This document shows positions 28,644-35,227 of a DNA stretch of 35,227 bases, piece by piece (positions within the stretch are counted from its first letter, which is position 1; each line of letters starts with the position of its first letter). The position numbers and the translations under genes are program-made. This stretch comes from Cyanobacteria bacterium RM1_2_2 (GTDB taxonomy: Bacteria > Cyanobacteriota > Cyanobacteriia > Elainellales > Elainellaceae). Location: positions 1-35,227 of the forward strand of contig JAAUQT010000035.1 in the NCBI GenBank assembly GCA_012033495.1. The letters run 5' to 3'. The notes under the pieces are model-generated. The model saw only the letters and a program-made list of their open reading frames with translations, had not been told where the DNA came from and did no database searches.

Positions 28644-28820
28644 GAGCGGGGTTTGTTTGTCAATCTGCTGTTCCCACTCCAGAATTTTTCGTTGAACTCG
28701 CCTGCATAAATTACAGTTTTGCAAATACTCTATGCCAGAAGGCGAAGTTTTTTGGCAAGCCCGACTCTACAATCTAGGCAAGGAGCGGAAGTTTTAGCGG
28801 CAATCAGGGGCAGATCTGAG

Positions 28821-29270
28821 ATGGGATTGGGCTGGAATGGCAGCATCATTAATGGCGTTGTAGATGCGCTCCTGTCGCCTGTTCAGGATTGGCTAAGTCA
28901 GCATCCGCGCATAGTTTGGCTTTTGGTGAATCCTGGCTGGCTTTTGGTTGCTCTCGTTATAGCGCTGTTTCTGCTGTCAGGTTTACTGAGAGCAATGTCT
29001 AGCCTCACCGAAAAACTGTGGCTAGGACTGCTGAAGCTGCCGATTCGATTGGTTCAGTGGATCTGGCAAGGAAGCCTGTTTTTGTTGCGCCGCTCTGCTG
29101 CTGGAACCCAGTCAAACTTGGCGCAGTCCAGTCTGATGCGACCTTCTGAACCTTCACCTGATCGCCTCACAGAAGTGCTAGATCGGCTAGAAATGCTGCG
29201 ACGCGAGCAGGATGAGCTGATACAGGAAATGAAATCACTGCTGGATGACGGCAGGCAAAAGCAAAGCTGA
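28821..29270 (+). CDS. Small membrane protein with C-terminal coiled coil (149 aa)
   Basis: Unrecognised. ATG 28821 (MGLGWNGSI) is preferred because translation upstream of it is arginine-rich and unlike a protein terminus. One strong membrane segment (~32-62, containing PGWLLVALVIALFLLSGLL) is followed by an amphipathic region (KLWLGLLKLPIRLVQWIW) and a C-terminal helix with heptad spacing (LTEVLDRLEMLRREQDELI) likely to form a coiled coil. It lies 177 bp after the previous gene on the same strand. It may be a membrane-anchored oligomer; function unknown. Confidence 0.72.
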   Translation: MGLGWNGSIINGVVDALLSPVQDWLSQHPRIVWLLVNPGWLLVALVIALFLLSGLLRAMSSLTEKLWLGLLKLPIRLVQWIWQGSLFLLRRSAAGTQSNLAQSSLMRPSEPSPDRLTEVLDRLEMLRREQDELIQEMKSLLDDGRQKQS

Positions 29271-29299
29271 TGAGAGTGAGATCCCTTTTGCATAGAGTT

Positions 29300-29338
29300 T
29301 TTGATTGCATACTTTGATTGCATACTTTGATTGCATAC
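29300..29338. repeat. Three perfect tandem copies of TTTGATTGCATAC
   Basis: A 13-bp unit at 29300-29312, 29313-29325 and 29326-29338 with no mismatches. It lies at the end of the transposase remnant, where family similarity stops. Probably slippage at the broken edge of the element. Confidence 0.6.
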
Positions 29339-29521
29339 AATGATGGGATGAATGCCTTTCCAGGTCATATTTTGTGCCCATTGCAGCATACTATTGCAAT
29401 TTTTGAGTTGAGTGCCATTCCAGTGTTGTTCCAAGACCCCCCATCAGCGCTCAATCGGATTGTACTTGCTGTGGTCAGGCGGATAGTAAAGCAATGAATC
29501 GGCTTGTCGCATGCGGACTTT
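29331..29521 (-). pseudogene. ISAzo13-like transposase remnant (C-terminal part)
   Basis: The minus strand encodes LLYYPPDHSKYNPIER, then an in-frame TGA (29444-29446), then WGVLEQHWNGTQL and MTWKGIHPIIV. This is the conserved C-terminal DDE-region sequence of ISAzo13-type transposases, in which the Glu of NPIE is catalytic. Only about 60 residues remain, and the stop replaces a residue between ER and WGV. It overlaps the corrected 3' end of the PTOX gene, so an old insertion or recombination reached the end of that gene. Confidence 0.75.
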
Positions 29522-30157
29522 TGAACGTTATTTGTGCTTCAGGTTGTTGACAGGCAATCATTGTTTTAACGTGTTCAGATTCATCATCTCGAAATTAACA
29601 AACACGTCATAGAGGTTATCGACTTTGGGGCGGCGAAATTCAGACCGCGTTGCTGTTTGCATTTCCTCAAACATATAATAAAGATCACCATCTCGGTAAT
29701 AGTTGATAGCAATCTGAGGGGCCGGCTGCATTTTTAAAGCTTCCTCATGCGTTGTCAAATAGCAATCGTAGGTGTGGTAAGCATGATTTTCAATTAGCTC
29801 CATCATGTAATAGGCATATCGGGGAAACAGCAGGTAGAGCGGGACAACAATCCAGTAGTAACCTGTCGCAATATGCTGCGCCAAAAAGCGATCGCCCCAA
29901 ACCCGATCGCCGCCCAGAGATTCCATGATCAGCAGATGATGCAGTTCATTCCAGGTTTCGGCAAAGTGAATTTTCAACCAATCTGATTTGCGCCACCAGC
30001 CTAGCGTTTCATACAGATGGAGAACAGATAGGTAGGCAAAGTAGGGAACACGAGCAATCGTTTCCAGGACATAGAAACGAGGATAGGGGCGGTTTCGATA
30101 GACCACATCAGTCATAAAGACCAAAATGCCAACGAGTAGTCGAATCAATGCTTTCAT
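29475..30157 (-). CDS. Plastoquinol terminal oxidase (PTOX/alternative oxidase family), frameshifted near the C-terminus (227 aa if corrected)
   Basis: Diiron, membrane-associated quinol oxidase that passes electrons from plastoquinol to oxygen as a safety valve. Iron ligands visible: Glu32 in LETIARVPYF, Glu71 and His74 in WNELHH, and Glu123 in ENHAYHTY. The sequence tracks plant PTOX (LHLYETLGWW, FLAQHIATGYYW, NLYDVFVN). As sequenced, the frame leaves the family right after VFVN and stops at 29558, losing the last ligand pair. Adding one T (A on the plus strand) at 29592-29594 restores R-D-D-E-S-E-H-V-K-T-M, the expected final Glu and His. I start at 30157 (MKALIRLL), which has AAGAGG upstream. 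The corrected frame stops inside the transposase remnant. It lies 45 bp after the lipocalin-like gene. Confidence 0.85.
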
Positions 30158-30202
30158 ATAACTGCCTCTTCGCATAAACATGATGAAAACAGCACCTTCT
30201 CT

Positions 30203-30688
30203 TCAGTCGGCAGTCGTCTGCGACTTCAAGCGTTCCCACACCAGTTCAAAGACTGTGGCAATACCATCGCTCATGATTTCTGGCGTTCTCAATGTGATTT
30301 GATTACCGTTGAGAGTGAAGGTTCGCACTAATGTTGTCCGAACCCGATTAGGAATGGATGCCATTTCAAGATGATGATTCACGGTGTTGTCATTCACGGT
30401 ATACGTTCCGGCATAAGCATTAAATGTGGCAAATGCTTGGGCGCACTCTTCCACAGGTAGGGATTGAATCTCTCGACTCAAGGGCGATTGAATCTCCTTG
30501 CTAAACAGAGAACGATCGCTTCTGGAAAACATCACCATCATGTAACCGTCAGCGGTGTAGGTAATGTATCCTGTGGGATTTGCACCGTACACTTCAGAAT
30601 CAATCATTCCATCTGAGTGAATCGCAGTTGCAGAAATGAGCTTCCAGGTGCCAATCAGCGGGTTATTTTGAGTCGATCGCGTAGACAT
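30203..30688 (-). CDS. Lipocalin-like domain protein (161 aa)
   Basis: Small soluble protein of the lipocalin-like (Lipocalin_5) type. It opens with the GTWKLIS motif that begins such barrels, continues with GYITYTADGYMMVMFSR and YAGTYTVNDNTVNHH, and ends with ITLRTPEI and VFELVWERLK. No signal peptide. The start overlaps the end of the dioxygenase gene by 26 bp, so the two are almost certainly translated together. Proteins of this type often accompany catabolic or oxidoreductase genes and may bind small hydrophobic substrates; the ligand is unknown. Confidence 0.8.
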   Translation of the reverse strand: MSTRSTQNNPLIGTWKLISATAIHSDGMIDSEVYGANPTGYITYTADGYMMVMFSRSDRSLFSKEIQSPLSREIQSLPVEECAQAFATFNAYAGTYTVNDNTVNHHLEMASIPNRVRTTLVRTFTLNGNQITLRTPEIMSDGIATVFELVWERLKSQTTAD

Positions 30689-31577
30689 AGGATTCAGCCG
30701 TTGCTTTGTGAGTTTCCGCTAGCGTAGCGGGTTTCAACACAAAGTCAAACTCGGTTGTGTAGAAGGGTTTGCTTTGATCTCGCGCCTTGAGTTCATCGGG
30801 TGATTCGTGCTTTTGCAGGTGCACGATCGCCGAGCGCACCGCAAACGTGGTATCAGAATCGAGGTGAGTATCACCACCAATGTAAATCTGAGTTGTCAAT
30901 GGCGTAAACTCTGGAGCATTTAATTTGAAATGGATGTGTGCTGCCCGCCAGGTATGCCGCCCTAGCCGTCGCAGCAACTCACCAGACGGACCGCTGGCTG
31001 GTACGTTGTAGCCCATTGGGACAACAGTTACAAAGGTATACTTGCCGCTGCGATCAGTGCTGAAACGTCCTCGAAAGTTCCCTTGGGGCTGAGCCGGATC
31101 TTGGATGTCATACAGTCCTTGGGAATTGGGCTGCCAAACATCTATCAGCGCATGGGCGATCGGTTCACCGTTCAGATCTAAAACATGACCCGATAGGAAA
31201 AGCGTGTCACCTGCGGGATCAACACCTAAGCGATCGCCCATCTGTCGATCGGGTGCATTCGGTACATACAGCGGTCCTTCAAGATTACCTTCTGTACCAC
31301 GTTGGGCATCATGCAGCAGTTCGACCAATTCTGAAATGCCCAGGAGATCCGTCAACATATGGATTTCGCCCGTGGGAATCTCTTGCGTGTGATGGCTTGC
31401 CTGGTGAATAAAATCGCGTCCCTGCTGCAATTCAGGTTCTGTCAGGTTGACCTCGCGCACAAAGTCGTGCAGATGTTGAATCAATCTGGTGTAAATTTCA
31501 TACAGTCGCGGGTGAGAGGTGCCGCGATCGCCATGATTGATCACGGCTTGCGTGATGTTGTCGAGTGTAATCTGCAT
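30663..31577 (-). CDS. Intradiol ring-cleavage dioxygenase (catechol/hydroxyquinol 1,2-dioxygenase type, 304 aa)
   Basis: Non-haem Fe(III) enzyme that opens catechol-type aromatic rings between the two hydroxyls to give muconate-type products. The N-terminal helical dimerisation domain (~1-100) is present, followed by the beta-sandwich catalytic domain with GEPIAHALIDVWQPNSQG-LYD (first Tyr ligand), PMGYNVP (second Tyr ligand) and HTWRAAHIHF (two His ligands). Length fits the family. GGAG precedes ATG 31577. It sits in a minus-strand row with a GMC oxidoreductase stub upstream (29-bp gap) and the lipocalin gene downstream. Aromatic-ring catabolism is unusual in cyanobacteria and suggests acquisition from heterotrophs. 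The exact substrate cannot be told. Confidence 0.88.
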   Translation of the reverse strand: MQITLDNITQAVINHGDRGTSHPRLYEIYTRLIQHLHDFVREVNLTEPELQQGRDFIHQASHHTQEIPTGEIHMLTDLLGISELVELLHDAQRGTEGNLEGPLYVPNAPDRQMGDRLGVDPAGDTLFLSGHVLDLNGEPIAHALIDVWQPNSQGLYDIQDPAQPQGNFRGRFSTDRSGKYTFVTVVPMGYNVPASGPSGELLRRLGRHTWRAAHIHFKLNAPEFTPLTTQIYIGGDTHLDSDTTFAVRSAIVHLQKHESPDELKARDQSKPFYTTEFDFVLKPATLAETHKATAESYVYAIDSK

Positions 31578-31606
31578 GTAAAACTCCAGTTTAGTAACTA
31601 GAAACT

Positions 31607-32029
31607 TTATCTGAATCTGGATGCTGCTGCGATTGATTTCGATCGATGAAAAACTTGTTCAAGAATCAGATCAGCCGCTTTTTCACCAATCATGATCGTT
31701 GGTGCCATTGTGTGACAGCGGGGCACCGTGGGCATTACCGAGGCATCCGCAACCCGCAGCCCCTCGACTCCATGTACCCGTAGGCTTGGATCAACCACTG
31801 CTAATGGATCAGTTCCCATGCGGCACATTCCCACCGGATGCCACCAGCCGTCTGAGGTAGAGCGAACATACTCCTCAACGTCACGATCGCTGTCCAACTG
31901 GCGATCGGGCAAGATTGGTTTGCCTTGATGAGGTGCCATTGGACTGGCAGCAAAAATCTCCTGTGCTTTCCGCACCCCTGCCATCATCACCCTCAGATCA
32001 TGTCCTTCTGGATCGGAAAGATACCCAAC
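31607..32029 (-). pseudogene. GMC oxidoreductase remnant, C-terminal part only
   Basis: Encodes [20 protein letters not shown], then [28 protein letters not shown] and [16 protein letters not shown], the C-terminal domain of glucose-methanol-choline (choline-dehydrogenase-like) flavoproteins. It keeps the active-site His of HPVG but lacks the whole N-terminal FAD-binding part (about 400 residues, including GxGxxG). Similarity begins abruptly near 32025. It must have belonged to the same pathway unit as the dioxygenase directly downstream. Expected to be inactive. Confidence 0.8.
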
Positions 32030-32076
32030 CCATTGAGAATGCTGCGAATTTGAGCGTTCGTGTAATTAACAGCCAT
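31993..32076 (-). other. Orphan gene start (27 codons) fused to the GMC remnant
   Basis: A minus-strand GGAGG (plus-strand 32085-32089) lies a normal distance before ATG 32076. The first 18 codons read [18 protein letters not shown], similar to my recollection of how small cyanobacterial peptidoglycan-binding-type proteins begin (low certainty). The reading then runs into GMC sequence out of frame and stops at 31993. It looks like the 5' end of a different gene joined by deletion to the GMC stub. Confidence 0.4.
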
Positions 32077-32089
32077 GATGCAAACCTCC

Positions 32090-32350
32090 AATCGTGCGGT
32101 TGATTTACCTGGCGATTGGCAACATTTCAAAGCGATGGACGATGCCGTTCGCGCAGCGGTGCGGAGCACTCATCAAGGATTGGAAGCCTGCGCTCAATCG
32201 CTTTGCTATCGAGTTTGAGGGTAGATTACCGAAAGAGATTTGCCCCTGACACAAAATACTGGACAGATCCTTCCGTCTCACTCATCGCCAGTTGAAAGCC
32301 GCTTAGGTTGAAATGAAGAAAAGCGACTGTCATTCTTCCCTCATCGCTTC
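32090..32350. other. Gene-free stretch between two broken genes
   Basis: No intact coding sequence or clear structure. It separates the GMC/orphan-start junction from the truncated NB-ARC gene and is probably deletion debris. Confidence 0.35.
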
Positions 32351-33048
32351 CTATTTCCGATAAAGTCTATTATCTAAAATCAGCAGACAACGCTGTTGTC
32401 GCAAACAGTCCATCAGCGTTGTCAGTCGTCCGTCTAAACTGTCTGGAATCATCGGATCTGCTGCCTGTATATGCAGCAAAAATTGCAAACGCTCTTCAAA
32501 AAGTCTTCTAGCGGCGGCGCATTTTGCAGCGATCGCCACACAATCACGTCAAACTCAGATTGCAGTTGCATTCCCAACTTCACTGCTAGCGCACTTTTGC
32601 CAATTCCCCCAATTCCCAGCAACGCCACCAGCCGACATTTATCCTCCACCAACCACAGTTGCAACTGTGCCAGAGTTGTTTCTCGCCCATAAAAGATCGA
32701 AACATCGATCGCGTCTCCCCAGTCCTGATGCAGATCGTCCTGACGAGTAGCAAGTTCCTCAAATGGAGCAGTGGGCGGGGCATAGTCTCCAGGCAACAGT
32801 GTCAATTCAAATCCTCGCAAGAAATATTCAATTGATAGGCGATCGACCGCTGCTTCTCGTTTCAAAATTCGGGCGATCGTTTGCAGGGAAAGTCTTGTGC
32901 GATCGCTCAACTGCTCACGGGTAAACCGCTGTCCCCAGTTCTGTTCCGCTGCTGCTGCCTGCATTGCCTGCTGTAACTTCTGCCATCCTTTTGTAGTCAG
33001 GATGACACCTCGATCGCGTTTAGCTTTTGAGGAACGATGGATAGACAT
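32351..33048 (-). pseudogene. Truncated and frameshifted NB-ARC (STAND) NTPase gene
   Basis: The N-terminus is the HTH-like domain found on cyanobacterial NB-ARC/WD40 proteins (KGWQKLQQAM ... LSDRTRLSLQTIARIL), followed by FYGRETTLAQLQLWL and the P-loop GIGGIGKSALAVKL. After DFLKSV the frame shifts; adding one T (A on the plus strand) at 32487-32489 restores L-Q-F-L-L-H-I-Q and leads to the Walker B strand CLLILDN. There the family sequence ends and a stop follows five codons later at 32351. The ARC2 and repeat domains, normally hundreds of residues, are missing. Such proteins act as signalling or defence switches; this copy is very probably dead even if the frameshift is a sequence error. 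Confidence 0.78.
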
Positions 33049-33301
33049 TGGACTTGCAGGAAATGGCTAAACCAGAAATGCTGCTCATCAACAGACCCAA
33101 TGATTTGCCCCGATGATAGTAGATTAATTCAGGGAAACTTCTCTAACCATGCGACCATTTTAGAAAAGATTTTGTTGGCTAACTTAAGAAAATTTATTCA
33201 GTGTTGCTGAATCTGAGTAAAAACTGGCAGATCCGTGGCTGCTTAATCTGTGTAACCCAGTAACGATAAAGGTTTCATCGCAGCAACTGGGGATTTGTGA
33301 T
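33049..33301. other. Spacer without recognised features
   Basis: 253 bp, AT-rich, with no credible gene or strong hairpin. It probably holds the promoter of the NB-ARC remnant on the minus strand. Confidence 0.3.
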
Positions 33302-33823
33302 TTAAGGCTTGTCAATTCTAAAAAACAGTATAGAATTCCCATTCAGATTTTTTTCTTCTATCTGCTTCATTCCGAGTCGTTCCGCCACTTTTTGTGACTC
33401 AAAGTTCGGCTGATCACAGCTTGCCACAAGATACTCATAACCAAGTTCATCAAAACAATACTTTAGTATTTCAGTCGCAGCTTCAGTAGCATAACCCTTC
33501 TTGAGCGCTTTGGGCAGCAAGGAATAAATTAGCTGGGGCTGCTCTTCATCAAAGAAATACCACAAACCAACAAATCCGATAACTTCACTCGTACTATTTA
33601 TTCTAATAAGCCAAAGACCGAACTTTTCTTCTTCAAAGTGTTTTTTGCTCTGGTTGAGCATTTCTTCAACCTGTTGCAGAGAAAAGATTTTACCGTCACA
33701 TAGATACTTCCTCACATAAGAATCAGTGAAAATCGTATAGAGTATGTTAAGTTCACTCTCCAAAATTGGTTGCAAAACTAATCTTTGCGTTCTAAGTATC
33801 ATAGATGAACTGATTCTATTCAT
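33302..33823 (-). CDS. GNAT-family N-acetyltransferase, RimJ/RimL type (173 aa)
   Basis: Acetyl-CoA-dependent acetyltransferase of the Acetyltransf_3 group. It begins with the typical LRTQRLVLQPI strand, has FGLWLIRINSTSEVIGFVGL in the middle, the acetyl-CoA-binding loop at KALKKGYATEAATEIL (a variant of the R/Q-x-x-G-x-G/A motif) and DQPNFESQKVAERLGM, the usual N-x-x-S-x-x-V-x-x-k-l-G-F/M motif, near the C-terminus. Length is normal. The ATG overlaps the stop of the upstream gene by 4 bp (ATGA), so the two are translationally coupled. The substrate could be a ribosomal protein N-terminus, an antibiotic or a small amine. Low GC content and A-rich codons differ from the cyanobacterial core genes here, hinting at transfer. 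Confidence 0.88.
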   Translation of the reverse strand: MNRISSSMILRTQRLVLQPILESELNILYTIFTDSYVRKYLCDGKIFSLQQVEEMLNQSKKHFEEEKFGLWLIRINSTSEVIGFVGLWYFFDEEQPQLIYSLLPKALKKGYATEAATEILKYCFDELGYEYLVASCDQPNFESQKVAERLGMKQIEEKNLNGNSILFFRIDKP

Positions 33824-34122
33824 TGACCTTTCGCTTCATTTAACTGATGGCGAGATCGATCTAACCAAACTAGCGCATCTTCCTCCGAGCTAAAGTAATA
33901 ACATTTTTCGGTATGGGGGTCATAGATTTTGAAATATGATTGCCCCCAGTGATCAGATACGCAGGTAACTTTTGGTTCTTGGTCGGCTTCCGCAGAACAG
34001 ACAAAAGACTGCCAAAGTTGATCAAACCGCTGAATGAAAGATTTCCAGCCAAGTAAGACTTGAGGAATAGGTTCAATTTCATTAACAAGAGTAAGTTGAC
34101 GACGTTTCGTGACTGCTTTCAT
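33820..34122 (-). CDS. Small hypothetical protein (100 aa)
   Basis: Unrecognised. ATG 34122 (MKAVTKRRQL) has GAAGG just upstream on the minus strand and is preferred to ATG 34218, whose extra 32 residues are low-complexity and basic. The C-terminal half contains YFKIYDPHTEKCYYFSSEED and WLDRSRHQL, and looks like a small single alpha/beta domain. No signal peptide or membrane segment. The stop overlaps the start of the acetyltransferase gene by 4 bp, so they form a two-gene unit. Function unknown. Confidence 0.65.
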   Translation of the reverse strand: MKAVTKRRQLTLVNEIEPIPQVLLGWKSFIQRFDQLWQSFVCSAEADQEPKVTCVSDHWGQSYFKIYDPHTEKCYYFSSEEDALVWLDRSRHQLNEAKGQ

Positions 34123-34218
34123 AGTTACCTTCTCTTTGTGATGGAGTGAACATGTCAATTGATGTTTTCTACTTGATCGTCTAGCCTGAATAAAGGCAAG
34201 AAGTTTATGGGCTGTCAT

Positions 34219-34685
34219 GGCTGTATTTTTCTTAAAATATGGTGGTTGTATGATCTACTATTCAGACACAATGCCTAGCCAAACTTTGTCAGAATCAGGC
34301 AATTGGGGTACGTGATCTTGTAGCTAGGCGTCAGATTTTCCTTGAAGCAATTCGCCAACGATTGCTTCATCTAAATGAAGTACAATTGCTTTGCGAAAAG
34401 CGACTCTCAAACTGTAGAGCATTGCCTTCAAACGCTTTGCAAATTAGAGGCTACGATCAGGACATTAATACCTTGAAAGATTCTCAAATTCACGACCGAC
34501 AGCAACCAATTTTTTGTCTTTCAAAGTTAGTAGAAATCTGTCAAGCTTAGATTGAATTGAACACAGATTACTTGTTGAAGCTGTGAACTGTTAGAAAGCC
34601 AACCTTCTCTGTTCTCTCAAATCGAAAGTTTATCACTCACCTATTTAGAATAAGAATTTTTGTTTTATTTGTCAGTCTGAGAAAG
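34219..34685. other. Gene-free stretch before the rRNA terminator
   Basis: About 470 bp with only short chance reading frames. No tRNA, clear hairpin or recognisable protein fragment was found. Confidence 0.35.
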
Positions 34686-34861
34686 TCAGAATAAGTCAGA
34701 AGAAATTAGGTTATCGGCAGTGTTTGAGATTTTTCTAATTAAAACGCCATCAGGGCCGTGAAGTGACAAACGAATAGCAACTTCACCCATAGAGATTGAG
34801 GACATAAAACCGTAAGATGTCTGAGGGAGCCAGTTTAGGGTCGGGGTTATGAGGATGTAGC

Positions 34862-34898
34862 AAAAAGTCCTCCACTCAACAGATTCGAGTAGAGGACT
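34862..34898 (-). terminator. Intrinsic terminator of the rRNA operon
   Basis: On the minus strand the 12-bp stem AGTCCTCTACTC / GAGTGGAGGACT (one G-T mismatch type pair) with a 9-nt loop is followed by TTTTT. It lies about 18 bp beyond the 3' end of 5S rRNA, where the operon should end. Confidence 0.85.
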
Positions 34899-34915
34899 CT
34901 CCTTTTTTAATATCA

Positions 34916-35033
34916 CCCTGGCACTGAGCTATTTTTGCAGGCAGCTACCCACCAACTATCTTCGCCGCAGATGCGTTTCACCACTCAGTTCGAGATGGAT
35001 GAGCGTGGTTCCACACCGCCATAAGCACCAGGA
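34916..35033 (-). rRNA. 5S ribosomal RNA
   Basis: The minus strand reads TCCTGGTGCTTATGGCGGTG at the 5' end and ...AAAATAGCTCAGTGCCAGGG at the 3' end, so both ends pair to form helix I. The conserved CCATCTCGAACTGAGTGGTG and GCGGCGAAGAT loops are present. Length is about 118 nt. Ends are estimated to within a few bases. Confidence 0.93.
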
Positions 35034-35100
35034 ATCTTGTTTGAGTTGTACAACCCAGAAGGCTGCATAGTAGGAATCAAGTTAAAAGTCAATGTATTTG
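35034..35100 (-). other. 23S-5S spacer
   Basis: Short, AT-rich transcribed spacer without a tRNA. Confidence 0.7.
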
Positions 35101-35227
35101 AGGTCAAGTCCTCGGTCTGTTAGTACGCCTCAACTTCATGTGTTACCACACTTCCATTTAGCGCCTATCAACGGGTCGTCTTCCCGTGACCTTACCAGCT
35201 TATGCTGTGAGAGCACTCATCTTGAGG
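35101..35227 (-). rRNA. 23S ribosomal RNA, 3' end only
   Basis: The minus strand contains GCGCTAAATGGAAGTGTGGT and ends GGCGTACTAACAGACCGAGG-ACTTGACCT, the conserved 3' terminal segment of cyanobacterial 23S rRNA. The gene continues past the right edge of the window. Confidence 0.93.

Noticed and set aside
29280-29340. CRISPR-like array
   Set aside because: The three 13-bp copies are directly tandem with no spacers and no cas genes nearby.
34686-34916. A 76-codon minus-strand reading frame
   Set aside because: It runs through the rRNA operon terminator hairpin and has no recognisable protein pattern.

Overview
The window looks like the chromosome of a filamentous cyanobacterium of the Leptolyngbya/Oscillatoriales kind. 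Evidence for this is a crr6 gene (NDH-1 assembly factor found only in oxygenic phototrophs), a plastoquinol terminal oxidase, a RuvB starting with the cyanobacterial MAIISS N-terminus, a DevC/DevA-type ABC pair, HIP1 octamers (GCGATCGC, e.g. 4202-4209 and 6473-6480), and cyanobacterial 5S and 23S rRNA at the right edge.

Region 1 (1-16924) is the unusual part: seven large genes, all on the plus strand, none of which I can assign to a named family. Comparing the translations with each other shows that they are paralogues built from shared parts: a 'domain A' with an aromatic-Y-x-x-P motif (residues 25-30 in genes 4, 5, 6 and 7), a 'domain B' (pattern F-S-hydrophobic-x-L ... E-K-A-L/F), a P-Q-G motif, a V-D-L-D-D/H-P-F/W-F motif, and tandem beta-sandwich-like modules ending in Y-x-Y-x-V-x-Y...D-G. 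Gene 2 adds three tandem ~175-residue repeats. Gene 7 adds proline-rich linkers and an OmpA-like segment. Genes 1-4 are tightly packed. Genes 5-7 form a second block behind a 351-bp spacer carrying two palindromes and a 19-bp motif that also lies upstream of gene 1. This is the best candidate for an undescribed system; its function is unknown.

Region 2 (17065-22195), on the minus strand and convergent with region 1, holds a DevA-like ATPase, a DevC-like permease, a mercuric-reductase-like flavoprotein and a TVP38/TMEM64 membrane protein. Region 3 (22534-29270) holds pstS, a long gene-poor stretch with two strong consecutive hairpins, crr6, an ABC-2 permease, a TPR lipoprotein-like/exported protein, ruvB, and two small cyanobacterial proteins of unknown function. 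Region 4 (29300-34122), minus strand, is a patchy accessory region: a transposase remnant abutting the 3' end of a PTOX gene, a lipocalin-like gene, an intradiol ring-cleavage dioxygenase, the C-terminal stub of a GMC oxidoreductase, a broken NB-ARC gene, a GNAT acetyltransferase and a small hypothetical. The window ends with the terminator, 5S and 3' end of 23S of an rRNA operon on the minus strand.

Five genes (cluster gene 6, cluster gene 7, the DevC-like permease, PTOX, NB-ARC) each read through perfectly conserved family sequence if a single base is added or removed in a short homopolymer. That pattern points first to consensus sequence errors, and it changes the predicted proteins substantially, so I give the corrected spans.
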